The notes below the pieces were generated by a model. It worked only from the letters and a program-made list of their open reading frames with translations, did no database searches and was not told where the DNA came from. Shown here in pieces: positions 1 through 6,668 of a stretch of 8,824 bases of DNA (position 1 is the stretch's first letter; every line of letters starts with the position of its first letter). Source of the DNA: an uncultured Collinsella sp. (GTDB lineage Bacteria; Actinomycetota; Coriobacteriia; Coriobacteriales; Coriobacteriaceae); NCBI GenBank assembly GCA_902491135.1, contig CABUGR010000030.1, positions 1-8,824 of the forward strand. Reading direction: 5' to 3'. A program made the translations under genes and the position numbers.

Positions 1-888
1 CTGATGCCTGTATCCACGAAGGGCTTGTCCGAGCGTGAAGATATTCTGGGGCAGGCAAATACCGTTCATGGAGTCCCCGATATGTTGGAGGTCAGCGCCG
101 GCTGCTTTTGCTGCAAGGCCTATTTTCTTAATGGTCTCGCTGTCGCAGGAGTCTTGACTCGTCCCGTTCGCCGCCATGACGAGAACCTTCTCTTCAATTG
201 ACTTGCCTACGTTGTGGGATCGTACAAAGTCTACGATGGCGCGCAGGTCTGCTTCTTGGAAGCAAGGGACGGTGTAGGGGGCTGGCACGAGAAGAATATC
301 GACGCCGAGGTCAACAAACTTGCGCGCAATTTCGAGCGTCATGACAGGTTCCGCAACGCCCGCTCCATGCATTTTTCCGGCTATGACCAGGCCATTGAAA
401 TGCTCTTTGGAGAGTTTAATCGAATGGGCGATTGCATCGTTGGAGACGCCGGTTCCAGGGTTGCCCGTCAGGCAGATAAAATCAAATCCGAGTTCGTTAG
501 CCTTTTCTAAGGTCTTGGGAGAGACGCGACGACCCATGGGGATTTCCGTTCGGGATTCAGACATCTCTGCCTCGTTATCAACTGGCTCCAGATTGACGCC
601 AATGGGCCTTCCGCATGCTCGCTTCACCCAAGTGACCGGGTTTTCATTGAGATCATCTGGAATACCGGCAATAACTGGATCGAACACATCGAGCGCGTTA
701 AACAGAAGCAGGTCGGCACCTGCGGCACGTTCGATTTCTGCATTAGTAACGCCGCCGAGAAATTGGGAAGAGGGTACGTTTTCCGCCATGATGGTACGTC
801 CCTCGGAAGCCAGAATTGCCTGTTTTAGATCCATGGGTGACGTGGCGGCAAAATCGGATGCGGACATGTTCAGTAATCGTTTGGGCAT
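1..888 (-). CDS. DUF7916-type TIM-barrel-like protein linked to sugar PTS, 3' end cut by window
   Basis: An open frame of 296 codons runs from an ATG at 888 to the window edge with no stop, so the C-terminus is missing. The start is supported by AAAGGA about 9 bases upstream. Visible motifs are SEGRTIMAE near residue 28, a hydrophobic strand ADLLLFNALDV (59-69), GNPGTGVSN (142-150), GKMHGAG (171-177), and GADLQHIGDSMNG (264-276) followed by LPQNI. The alternating beta-strand/helix pattern and Gly-rich turns suggest a TIM barrel binding a phosphorylated ligand. From memory this matches a family annotated as DUF7916, 'haloacid dehalogenase-like hydrolase' or 'PEP phosphonomutase', usually next to cellobiose/lactose PTS genes. 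I see no HAD DxDx(T/V) motif, so the hydrolase label looks unsafe. It is divergent from a IICB permease and shares an upstream 12-mer with it. The biochemical function is unknown. Sure of the gene, fairly sure of the family. Confidence 0.85.
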   Translation of the reverse strand, partial: MPKRLLNMSASDFAATSPMDLKQAILASEGRTIMAENVPSSQFLGGVTNAEIERAAGADLLLFNALDVFDPVIAGIPDDLNENPVTWVKRACGRPIGVNLEPVDNEAEMSESRTEIPMGRRVSPKTLEKANELGFDFICLTGNPGTGVSNDAIAHSIKLSKEHFNGLVIAGKMHGAGVAEPVMTLEIARKFVDLGVDILLVPAPYTVPCFQEADLRAIVDFVRSHNVGKSIEEKVLVMAANGTSQDSCDSETIKKIGLAAKAAGADLQHIGDSMNGICLPQNIFTLGQALRGYRHQ

Positions 889-934
889 TGTTACTTCCTT
901 TGACTAGAACGACAGGCTTGTGACATTGTCTCTA

Positions 935-952
935 ATATTGTTACAACAATAT
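935..952. promoter_or_regulatory. Perfect 18-bp palindromic operator candidate
   Basis: ATATTGTT (935-942) and AACAATAT (945-952) are perfect inverted repeats around a 2-bp centre. The site lies 47-64 bp upstream of the DUF7916-type start, where it would overlap or adjoin that gene's promoter. The form suits a dimeric repressor, for example of the GntR type, but no such regulator is in the window. It is too AT-rich and lacks the downstream T-run needed for a terminator. Confidence 0.5.
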
Positions 953-972
953 ATTCAATATGTTATATCCAA

Positions 973-984
973 TCGGTGAACGGT
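973..984 (-). promoter_or_regulatory. Shared 12-mer ACCGTTCACCGA, copy 1 (toward DUF7916-type gene)
   Basis: The minus strand reads ACCGTTCACCGA, 85-96 bp upstream of the DUF7916-type start. The site contains two ACCG units 7 bp apart, a direct rather than palindromic arrangement. The identical 12-mer occurs at 1050-1061 and 8710-8721, in each case in the same orientation relative to the downstream gene. Confidence 0.55.
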
Positions 985-1047
985 TGCAAGCTTATTGTAC
1001 TGCTCGGAAAAAATAGCCTTTAACTGGGAAAACCTTATATTAATCAA

Positions 1048-1061
1048 CTACCGTTCACCGA
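1048..1061 (+). promoter_or_regulatory. Shared motif CTACCGTTCACCGA, copy 2 (toward first permease)
   Basis: This copy ends 16 bp upstream of the TTGACA box and is centred near -57 if transcription starts around 1113, a usual place for an activator. It matches copy 3 (8710-8723, minus strand) over 14 of 14 bases and copy 1 over 12 of 12. Role as a binding site is inferred from conservation, orientation and position. Confidence 0.6.
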
Positions 1062-1077
1062 ATATGTATTTGAATTC

Positions 1078-1106
1078 TTGACATATCGACAAAGCGGAAA
1101 AAGAAT
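1078..1106 (+). promoter_or_regulatory. Candidate sigma-70 promoter of first permease
   Basis: TTGACA (1078-1083) is a perfect -35 box. Seventeen bases later AAGAAT (1101-1106) is a weak -10 box, matching 4 of 6. A perfect -35 with a poor -10 fits a promoter that needs help from an activator, and the conserved 12-mer lies just upstream. Start site unproven. Confidence 0.5.
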
Positions 1107-1121
1107 TGGTTATGACAAATC

Positions 1122-1180
1122 GCGCAAATGATATTACATTTCGCACAAGAACGTATTCACTTACATAAGTGGAATAAGTG
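1122..1180 (+). other. Two imperfect inverted repeats in the permease leader
   Basis: GCG(C)AAATG at 1122-1130 faces CATTTCGC at 1137-1144 across 6 bases, with one bulged base. CACTT (1158-1162) faces AAGTG (1167-1171) across ACAT, and the second arm is partly repeated downstream as AAGTGGA(A)TA twice. Both lie downstream of the proposed promoter. They could be operators or leader hairpins. Neither has a T-run, so they are not terminators. Confidence 0.35.
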
Positions 1181-1241
1181 GATACAAACGGGGACGACGA
1201 CGGTTGAGTCCGGATAAATCGTTACGTGCCCGGGAATCATG

Positions 1242-1247
1242 AAAGGA
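1242..1247 (+). promoter_or_regulatory. Ribosome binding site that fixes the permease start at 1254
   Basis: An in-frame ATG also lies at 1239, but it abuts AAAGGA (1242-1247), which is itself the Shine-Dalgarno sequence, 6 bases before the ATG at 1254. The paralogue at 6711-8477 begins MEQLIAIIEKGQPFF, which aligns with MDAIVKFLEKHQPLF from 1254. The upstream MKGCV is therefore untranslated leader. Confidence 0.8.
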
Positions 1248-1253
1248 TGTGTT

Positions 1254-2948
1254 ATGGACGCTATCGTCAAATTCCTTGAAAAACACCAGCCCCTCTTCGA
1301 CAAAATCTCGAGGAACATTTATCTGGTGGCGATCAAGGATGGCTTTCTCTCGAATATGCCAATTGTGCTGTTCTCGAGCCTGTTCCTTCTTCTTTCGACG
1401 CTCCCTGCCTATGTAGGCATCACGCTTCCGCCTGAGGTGCTGGATTTCTTCAATAAAATCTATGCATATACCATGGGGCTTCTTGGCATTATGGTGGCCG
1501 GCACCACGGCGAGCTCACTTGCAATGTCGATGAACCGTCGCATGCCTTCGGGCAAATCTCTCAACCCCACCTCGTGCATGGTTTGTGCCATGTGCGGCAT
1601 GCTCTTGCTATCGGTGACGAACGATGTTGTCTCGATTGGCGGAGCAGATACATCTGTTTTTGAAACCGGCTATATGGGAACCAAGGGTTTTCTCGCTGCG
1701 TTCGTAGCCGCATTCTTGACCGTTAATATCTATAAGGTGTGCATTAGCCATAATGTGACGATCAAGCTCCCCAAAGAGGTCCCTGGCTCTATTGCGCAGA
1801 GTTTTCGCGATATCTTTGCATTTGGGTTTTCGATCCTTGCGTGCGCTTTTATCGATCTTGCGAGCCGCAAGCTGCTTGCTGTGCCGTTCGCCAATTTGGT
1901 ATCCGCTCTCATCTCGCCGCTGTTCTCCGCGGTCGACACCTATCCTGGCATGGCGCTTATCGAAGGCGCGGTCGCACTTTTCCAATTTATGGGTATCCAC
2001 GGTGCTTCGGTTGTCATGAGTCCGATCAATGCTGCGCTCTACGGCAATACCGTTACCAATCTTGAGGTTTTCCAAGCAGGTGGACACCCGTCAATTGCTC
2101 TTACGCAGGACTTTACAAGCTTCATCGGCGGTCTGGGCGGTTCTGGCTGCACGTTCATCGTTCCTATTATCCTGATCATGTTTATGCGCTCCAAGCAGCT
2201 TAAAGCCATGGGCAAGGCATCGATTATCCCGGTGATTTTTGGAGTTAACGAGCCCGTTATCTTCGGTATGCCGATTGTTCTCAATCCCTATATGTTCGTG
2301 CCCTTCCTAGTGGCTCCTATGGTCAACGCCATTATCGGTAAATTTTTCATTGACGTCATTGGAATGAACGCCCCCATGTATACCATGCCGTGGGCGCTTC
2401 CCGGCCCAATTGGTGCGTTCCTCACCACGGGTCTCGATTTGCGTTCTCTCGTATTGATGGCAGTGCTGTTGGTCGTTGACTTTGTGATTTACTATCCGTT
2501 CTGCAAGGCGTATGACCATCAGCTTTGTTTGGAAGAGTCTGCAAAGGAGACTGCAGGAAACTCGGATGCAGATGCTATTGCCGCACAGGAAAATGTCGCA
2601 AAAGCTCTCGAGGCGGTAAAGGACAAGGCGGAGCAGATCCGCGTGCTTGTGCTTTGCCAGGGTGCCGGCACTTCGACTCTCTTGGCAAATGCTCTTCGCG
2701 AAGGTGCCGCTGCTAAGGGTATCGATCTGGTTTCTCAGTCCGGTGCGTACGGAAGCCACTATGAGACGATGGATCAGTACAACGTGATTGTTCTGGCGCC
2801 CCAGGCACGCATGTACTATGACGCTATGAAGGCCGATACCGATCGCCTTGGAATTAAACTGCTCACCACAAGGGGCAAGGAGTATATCGACCTTACCAAC
2901 GATCCCGAAGGTGCAATTGACTGGATCGTTCAGGAGCTGGCCAAATAG
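1254..2948 (+). CDS. Lactose-family PTS permease, fused IIC-IIB (first LacE paralogue)
   Basis: A membrane permease that moves a beta-linked sugar inward and phosphorylates it, with phosphate passing from a separate IIA protein. The product is 564 residues, the usual LacE size. The IIC membrane domain covers about residues 1-425, with many hydrophobic segments. GIHGAS (His249) and NEP (Glu333) match the sugar-binding His and Glu known from the ChbC family structure. A charged linker (about 427-462) leads to the IIB domain, with VLVLCQGAGTS holding the phosphorylated Cys468. It is clearly paralogous to the permease at 6711-8477; the IIB halves are especially close, e.g. KADTDRLGIKLL and RGKEYIDLT. 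It has Ala where that paralogue has Pro in GxHG(P)S. No IIA or glycosidase adjoins it, so the sugar cannot be named: lactose, cellobiose or another beta-disaccharide. Codons are less G/C-ending than in the lacE-lacG pair, hinting at a separate origin. Confidence 0.93.
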   Translation: MDAIVKFLEKHQPLFDKISRNIYLVAIKDGFLSNMPIVLFSSLFLLLSTLPAYVGITLPPEVLDFFNKIYAYTMGLLGIMVAGTTASSLAMSMNRRMPSGKSLNPTSCMVCAMCGMLLLSVTNDVVSIGGADTSVFETGYMGTKGFLAAFVAAFLTVNIYKVCISHNVTIKLPKEVPGSIAQSFRDIFAFGFSILACAFIDLASRKLLAVPFANLVSALISPLFSAVDTYPGMALIEGAVALFQFMGIHGASVVMSPINAALYGNTVTNLEVFQAGGHPSIALTQDFTSFIGGLGGSGCTFIVPIILIMFMRSKQLKAMGKASIIPVIFGVNEPVIFGMPIVLNPYMFVPFLVAPMVNAIIGKFFIDVIGMNAPMYTMPWALPGPIGAFLTTGLDLRSLVLMAVLLVVDFVIYYPFCKAYDHQLCLEESAKETAGNSDADAIAAQENVAKALEAVKDKAEQIRVLVLCQGAGTSTLLANALREGAAAKGIDLVSQSGAYGSHYETMDQYNVIVLAPQARMYYDAMKADTDRLGIKLLTTRGKEYIDLTNDPEGAIDWIVQELAK

Positions 2949-2983
2949 TGGATGCACTCCGTCGTTGATTCGTCGGTGTATAG

Positions 2984-3025
2984 TACGGCCCCGCAGCTTA
3001 TTGAACTGCGGGGCCGTATTTCGTT
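2984..3025 (+). terminator. Rho-independent terminator of first permease
   Basis: TACGGCCCCGCAG (2984-2996) pairs perfectly with CTGCGGGGCCGTA (3006-3018): a 13-bp stem with a 9-base loop, followed by TTTCGTT. It lies 36 bp after the permease stop, making this a single-gene transcript on the plus strand. Confidence 0.9.
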
Positions 3026-3062
3026 GAGTATCTAATTGAGACAATGAGCGCAACCGTTGTGA

Positions 3063-3506
3063 GATCGCATTGGCGCTCTCCGAGTCACCGACAAGCTGCC
3101 TTCCATCTATGTGACCAATTCACTTTCGGTGTTTAACCTGCTCGAGGCGCGCGAAGACTGCGACCTGTGCCTCGTGGGCGGTATGTACCGTCGCCGCACC
3201 GCCGCTTTTGTGGGGCCAACGGCCGAGGATACTCTGCGTGCGTTGGGTATCGATGCGGCGTTTATCGGCGCCAACGGCATTCTGGATGGCGACGTGTCTA
3301 CGTCTAATATGGATGAGGGTCGTATCCAGCAGCTCGCCTTTAGCAAGGCCGACTCGCGTTATCTGATCGCCGACTCCAGCAAGATCGGCAAGCGCGACTT
3401 CTACACCTTCTGCCGCCTGGACAGTTTGGACGCCGTGGTGTGCGAGCCGGGTATTACCGCCGAGGACCGTGCCGCCATCGAGGAGCACGCGCAGGTCATT
3501 TGCTAG
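3063..3506 (+). pseudogene. DeoR-family regulator remnant, C-terminal sensor half only
   Basis: After a stop at 3060-3062 the frame reads into ALRVTDKLPSIYVTNSL and continues as a recognisable DeoR sugar-phosphate sensor domain: TNSLSVFNLL, LVGGMYRRRT, FVGPTAEDTL, DAAFIGANGI, STSNMDEGRIQ, YLIADSSKIGK, and a final DAVVCEPGITAEDRAAIEEHAQVIC. About 147 residues remain of a usual 250 or so. The N-terminal helix-turn-helix and the first part of the effector domain are gone. A GTG at 3111 would start in mid-domain, has no convincing ribosome site and would give a protein that cannot bind DNA. Codons are strongly G/C-ending, unlike the permease just upstream, so the break point (about 3025-3075) looks like a recombination junction. 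Which sugar regulator it came from cannot be told. Confidence 0.8.
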
Positions 3507-3611
3507 CTAGCGCAGCAGGAGGACTTTTGCCCTTGCCAGCGCGGGGTTACCGCTTCACAATGACGCGCAAATAACTTTGGGCAACAAGGATGAGGCTATT
3601 CTGAGATATGA

Positions 3612-4844
3612 CTAGACTCCGTATCTCGTCTTTATGTCCCTTGAGAATGAATCGTAGTCTTCATAGAGCCCTTCTCTGCTTTCATCCTCGGCGTGGTTTA
3701 CACGTTCAAGGAGCTTATCCTTTGAAGCCTCTTTTGTTATTGCGGCCTCGCCATCGGGTATTGTGGCTTGCAAGAATAGTTCTAGAGCATGGACGTCTTT
3801 GAGTATGTAGCCCGTCGAACGACCCGCTCCTGTTTTTTCGATTGCGCTGCAACTAACAAGCTGGCCGAGGGTTCGTTTAACGGTTACCTCGCTGATATCG
3901 GGGCAGCTGGACCGGATGTCGGATTTCTTAATGACGCCGGGTCTCTGTTGAAATAGAACAGCGATGCGCGCTTGCTTCGACATGGGACGAGTGCTTGATT
4001 CAATTAAGGTACGCTGCTCGAGCTGTCGGTAGGCGGCCAGGGTTGTTCCGAGCATGAAACGGATAAAGGGTACTTCGGTGTTTTGATTTTCATTCCATCC
4101 AGTGGAGCTTGCAGCGAGGGCGTTGTAGTAAAGCGCTTTGTTGTCTTCAATAAGTCGTTCGATGCTGATGTAACGCGCAACATCGTATCCAGTCTTTTCG
4201 AGCAGCAGCGTTGTAAGGAGCCGGCTCATCCTGCCATTGCCATCGTTGAAGGGATGAATGCTAACAAAATCGAAGATAAAGCGGAGCGATATAAGGAGGG
4301 GATCGCAAACTTGGCGAGATAAAGCATCGTTGAGGGACTGGCAGGCTTCTCTAATAAGTCCCGGGGTTGCTAGAGCCGAAGGGGGCCTAAAGCGCACAAA
4401 TCGATTACCTTGATCGTCAATGGAGACGATTTCGTTATCGCCATCTTTCCAATGGCCTCCATACGAGATTGCCGTGTGCGCCATGAGGTCACGATGCAAC
4501 TGCAGAATGACCGATGGCGTTACGGGAATGGAATCGTGTTGCTCGTGAATAAGCGACAGCACATCTCGGTATCCAGCGATTTCTTCCTCTGCGCGGGAGC
4601 TTGGCTTGGCGGAATACGCCATGATCGCTTTGAGTCTTTTTTGGGTGGTAACAATTCCTTCAAGTCCGTTGGAGGATCGGGTGCTTTGGATCTTAGCCTC
4701 CTCCATTAGGGACGATAGAAGCTCGGGTTTGACTTGACTCAGAGCAAGCTGACGGCCTTTATGCTCGCGTATCGAGAGGAGGAGGTTGGTGATTGGAGTT
4801 GCTTCGAGTTCCGCTGGGACTGTGGTGTAATCGAACTGGCGCAT
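3612..4844 (-). CDS. Fic-family protein AMP-transferase (class II), with C-terminal winged helix
   Basis: Fic enzymes usually transfer AMP from ATP to a hydroxyl side chain of a target protein. The 410-residue product carries the full catalytic motif HPFNDGNGRMSR (197-208), with His197 as the expected base. The N-terminal helix carries SNGLEG (58-63), fitting the inhibitory (S/T)xxxE(G/N) motif, so Glu62 should block ATP and the enzyme is self-inhibited (class II). Residues about 286-350 look like a winged helix (KKSDIRSSCPDISEVTVKRTLGQLV), followed by a charged tail. The ATG at 4844 has AAAGGAG 5 bases upstream. That ribosome site touches the palindromic array at 4853-4927, so the winged helix may repress its own gene (inference). 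There is no partner antitoxin; it stands alone. The 105 bp downstream (3507-3611) hold no gene and no clear terminator. Target unknown. Confidence 0.92.
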   Translation of the reverse strand: MRQFDYTTVPAELEATPITNLLLSIREHKGRQLALSQVKPELLSSLMEEAKIQSTRSSNGLEGIVTTQKRLKAIMAYSAKPSSRAEEEIAGYRDVLSLIHEQHDSIPVTPSVILQLHRDLMAHTAISYGGHWKDGDNEIVSIDDQGNRFVRFRPPSALATPGLIREACQSLNDALSRQVCDPLLISLRFIFDFVSIHPFNDGNGRMSRLLTTLLLEKTGYDVARYISIERLIEDNKALYYNALAASSTGWNENQNTEVPFIRFMLGTTLAAYRQLEQRTLIESSTRPMSKQARIAVLFQQRPGVIKKSDIRSSCPDISEVTVKRTLGQLVSCSAIEKTGAGRSTGYILKDVHALELFLQATIPDGEAAITKEASKDKLLERVNHAEDESREGLYEDYDSFSRDIKTRYGV

Positions 4845-4852
4845 GCGGCTCC

Positions 4853-4927
4853 TTTCGGTATCACGAACATACTTTCGATATCATAATACCATTAAATGAT
4901 ACCGAAAGTATGTTCGTGATACCGAAA
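4853..4927. promoter_or_regulatory. Four-unit palindromic operator array at the fic start
   Basis: Arms of 32 bp (4853-4884 and 4896-4927) are inverted repeats with one mismatch around an 11-bp spacer. Each arm holds two copies of TTTCGRTATCA exactly 20 bp apart: 4853-4863 and 4873-4883 on plus, 4897-4907 and 4917-4927 in inverse. The 20-bp step puts both units of an arm on the same DNA face, as expected for cooperating dimers. The innermost unit overlaps the fic ribosome site, and the best -10 box lies at the centre. Without a T-run it is not a terminator. Confidence 0.75.
4883..4888 (-). promoter_or_regulatory. Candidate -10 box of fic
   Basis: On the minus strand TATTAT lies 39-44 bp upstream of the fic ATG, between the two arms of the array. 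No good -35 box is seen at the usual distance. Protein bound to the array would cover the promoter completely. Confidence 0.4.
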
Positions 4928-4987
4928 ACTAGAAACCATGCTTCATAACTGCTTGGAAAGTTTGGATTTGACTATCTTATTGTCTTG

Positions 4988-5032
4988 ATCTGTAACAGGT
5001 AGACGGTTAAAAGTGGGCTACGTGTTACAGAT
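4988..5032. repeat. Inverted-repeat element, copy 1
   Basis: ATCTGTAACA (4988-4997) and TGTTACAGAT (5023-5032) are perfect inverted repeats around a 25-bp spacer. GTAG and CTAC near the spacer ends could lengthen the stem. GAGA follows the right arm, as in copy 2. Confidence 0.7.
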
Positions 5033-5067
5033 TGAGATCTTTCAGCCCTGGTCGCCCGTTCGTCTAA

Positions 5068-5112
5068 ATCTATAACAGTTAGGATTGAAAATCCCTGCTA
5101 GATGTTACAGAT
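5068..5112. repeat. Inverted-repeat element, copy 2
   Basis: ATCTATAACA (5068-5077) and TGTTACAGAT (5103-5112) face each other across a spacer of exactly 25 bp, the same geometry as copy 1 and starting exactly 80 bp later. Outer bases extend the symmetry (TCGTCT before, AGACGA after). The spacers match at only about 11 of 25 positions, with TAG, AAA and GCTA conserved in place. Confidence 0.7.
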
Positions 5113-5140
5113 CGAGACGAATGATTCGCTCGGGCTCACC

Positions 5141-5190
5141 AAAAACAAAAAAGGCCGCATGCGAACCCGTGGAGGGATTCACATGCGGCC
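5141..5190 (-). terminator. Rho-independent terminator after lacG
   Basis: On the minus strand a 16-bp stem (5175-5190 with 5153-5168, two G-U pairs) with a 6-base loop is followed by TTTTTTGTTTTT. It starts 23 bp after the lacG stop and closes the lacE-lacG transcript. Confidence 0.92.
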
Positions 5191-5212
5191 GACAGGGGGT
5201 ATGCGGCAAAAG

Positions 5213-6634
5213 TTAGGCCATGAGCAGGCCAGTCTCCGCGACGTTCTTGTACCAGTACGCGCTCGCCTTGGGATAGCGCTTCTGGGACTCAAAGTCGATG
5301 TAGAACAGGCCATAGCGCTTGTTGTAGCCGTTGGTCCAGGAGAACTGGTCCTGCAGCGACCACACAAAGTAACCGTCGACGTTTACGCCGCCGTCGATTG
5401 CCTTGAGGATCCATGCGAGATGTTGACGCATGTAGTCGATGCGAGGGGCGTCGTCGATAAAGCCGTCCTCGAAGTCGTCCTTATAGCCCATGCCGTTCTC
5501 GGTGATGTAGATCTTCTTGTAGTTGGGGTAATCGTTCTTAATGCGGAGCAGCAGGTCGTAGAGGCCCTCGGGATAGATGATCCAGTCCCAATCGGTGGTG
5601 GGTACGCCTTCGCGCACGCATGACTCGCCCACGCCCTTGAGGAACCAGCGCGAGGAGCCCTTGTCGCCGGTGCCATTGTGGTTGATGTCGTTTTCGCCCT
5701 CGGCGGCACGCAGGAACTGGCACTTGTAGGTGTTGACGCCCAGGCAATCGTTGTAGGGGAGCGCGGCGGTCAGCGCGGCGATGTCCTCGTCACGGACGTC
5801 GAGCTCGCCGCCGGCGATATGGGCCAGCTTGGTTGCGGCTTCCATGGTGTCGGCTGCATAGTGGCCGCGGAAAGTGGCGTCGAGCACCCAGCGGTTGTTG
5901 ATGACATCGGCCATGCGAGCTGCCTCGCAGTCGGCAGCACTGTTGGGATCGAGGGGATACTTGGGCTCCAGGTTCTGGACAATGCCGATCTCGCCCTCAA
6001 AGCCGCCCTCATGGAAGGCGACGACAGCCTTGGCGTGGGCCACCATCATGTTGTGCATGAGCTGGAAAGCCTTGTCCAGGCGATACTTCTCGCCGTGCGG
6101 CCAGTTGCCGACGATAAAGCTGCCCTCGGCGGTCGCGGGGATCTCGTTAAAGGTAAACCAGTGCTTGACCTCGGTGAACTCGGCAAAGCAGAACTTGGCG
6201 TACTCGACAAAGGCGTCGATCGTCGTGCGCGTCAGAAAGCCCTCGCCACCGTCCTGGTAAAAGGCCTCGGGCGTATCGAAGTGATCGAGCGTGACATAGG
6301 GGATAACGCCGGCTTTATTGCAGGTGGCAAAGAGCTCGTGATAGAAGGCGACACCCTCGGGGTTAATCTCGCCGGTGCCGTTGGGGAAGATGCGGCTCCA
6401 AGCGATGGAGACGCGGATACCGTTGATGCCGAAGCGCTGGCACAGGTCGATATCGACCGGGTACTTGTTGTAGAAATCGCTTGCGGGATCGGGGGAGAAG
6501 CGACCCTGAGCAGCCAGGAAATCGTCCCAGGGCACTTTACCCTTGCCGTGCGTACGGGTCTCGCCCTCAACCTGGTAAGCAGCGGTGGCGCCGCCAAACA
6601 CAAAGCCGTCGGGGAACTGCATGGGGTTGGTCAT
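5213..6634 (-). CDS. lacG: 6-phospho-beta-galactosidase (GH1)
   Basis: A cytoplasmic enzyme that splits lactose 6'-phosphate, the product of LacE uptake, into galactose 6-phosphate and glucose. The 473-residue protein aligns closely from end to end with my memory of Lactococcus/Staphylococcus LacG (about 470), e.g. GGATAAYQVEG, NGIRVSIAWSRIFP, HFDTPEA, TDWDWIIYPEGLYD. GH1 catalytic residues are present: acid/base Glu164 in TFNEI and nucleophile Glu379 in YITENG. The phosphate pocket reads SWTNGYNKRY, with Ser432, Lys439 and Tyr441 matching the known LacG triad. Trp433 is typical of LacG, where 6-phospho-beta-glucosidases usually have Ala, so I favour phospho-galactosidase. The ATG at 6634 has AAAGGA 6 bases upstream. 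It lies 76 bp after lacE on the same strand, with a hairpin between them. Lac genes for IIA and tagatose-6-phosphate breakdown must lie elsewhere. Confidence 0.95.
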   Translation of the reverse strand: MTNPMQFPDGFVFGGATAAYQVEGETRTHGKGKVPWDDFLAAQGRFSPDPASDFYNKYPVDIDLCQRFGINGIRVSIAWSRIFPNGTGEINPEGVAFYHELFATCNKAGVIPYVTLDHFDTPEAFYQDGGEGFLTRTTIDAFVEYAKFCFAEFTEVKHWFTFNEIPATAEGSFIVGNWPHGEKYRLDKAFQLMHNMMVAHAKAVVAFHEGGFEGEIGIVQNLEPKYPLDPNSAADCEAARMADVINNRWVLDATFRGHYAADTMEAATKLAHIAGGELDVRDEDIAALTAALPYNDCLGVNTYKCQFLRAAEGENDINHNGTGDKGSSRWFLKGVGESCVREGVPTTDWDWIIYPEGLYDLLLRIKNDYPNYKKIYITENGMGYKDDFEDGFIDDAPRIDYMRQHLAWILKAIDGGVNVDGYFVWSLQDQFSWTNGYNKRYGLFYIDFESQKRYPKASAYWYKNVAETGLLMA

Positions 6635-6668
6635 GAGTCATCCTTTCTGTGGGATACGAATAGGGAGA

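Larger units (their letters stand above)
889..1253. promoter_or_regulatory. Divergent regulatory region between DUF7916-type gene and first permease
   Basis: This 365-bp AT-rich stretch has no gene of its own and separates two divergent starts. From left to right it contains an 18-bp palindrome (935-952), one copy of the shared 12-mer (973-984), a second copy in the opposite orientation (1048-1061), a TTGACA box (1078-1083), two imperfect inverted repeats in the permease leader (1122-1144 and 1155-1180) and the permease ribosome site. The individual sites are listed separately. The permease leader would be roughly 140 bases if the proposed promoter is right. Confidence 0.7.

Noticed and set aside
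320..907. Plus-strand open frame of 195 codons
   Set aside because: It lies opposite the well-supported DUF7916-type gene, has no ribosome site and gives a low-complexity Ser/Arg-rich product.
2307..3053. Minus-strand open frame of 248 codons
   Set aside because: Antisense to the first permease and running through its terminator; no recognisable protein.
3111..3506. A functional short gene starting at GTG 3111
   Set aside because: It would begin inside a conserved strand of the DeoR sensor domain; homologous residues continue upstream of the GTG to about 3075.
3517..3574. Short peptide of 13 codons (TTG 3533) after AGGAGG
   Set aside because: Spacing is long, the start codon is weak and the peptide matches nothing. 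The AGGAGG may be a leftover of a lost gene that followed the DeoR gene.
3603..3627. GAGATA/TATCTC inverted repeat as a fic terminator
   Set aside because: Six AT-rich pairs across 13 bases with no T-run, overlapping the fic stop; too weak to end transcription.
4988..5112. CRISPR array
   Set aside because: Only two units, each with its own inverted repeat and related spacers; no repeat-spacer alternation and no cas gene.
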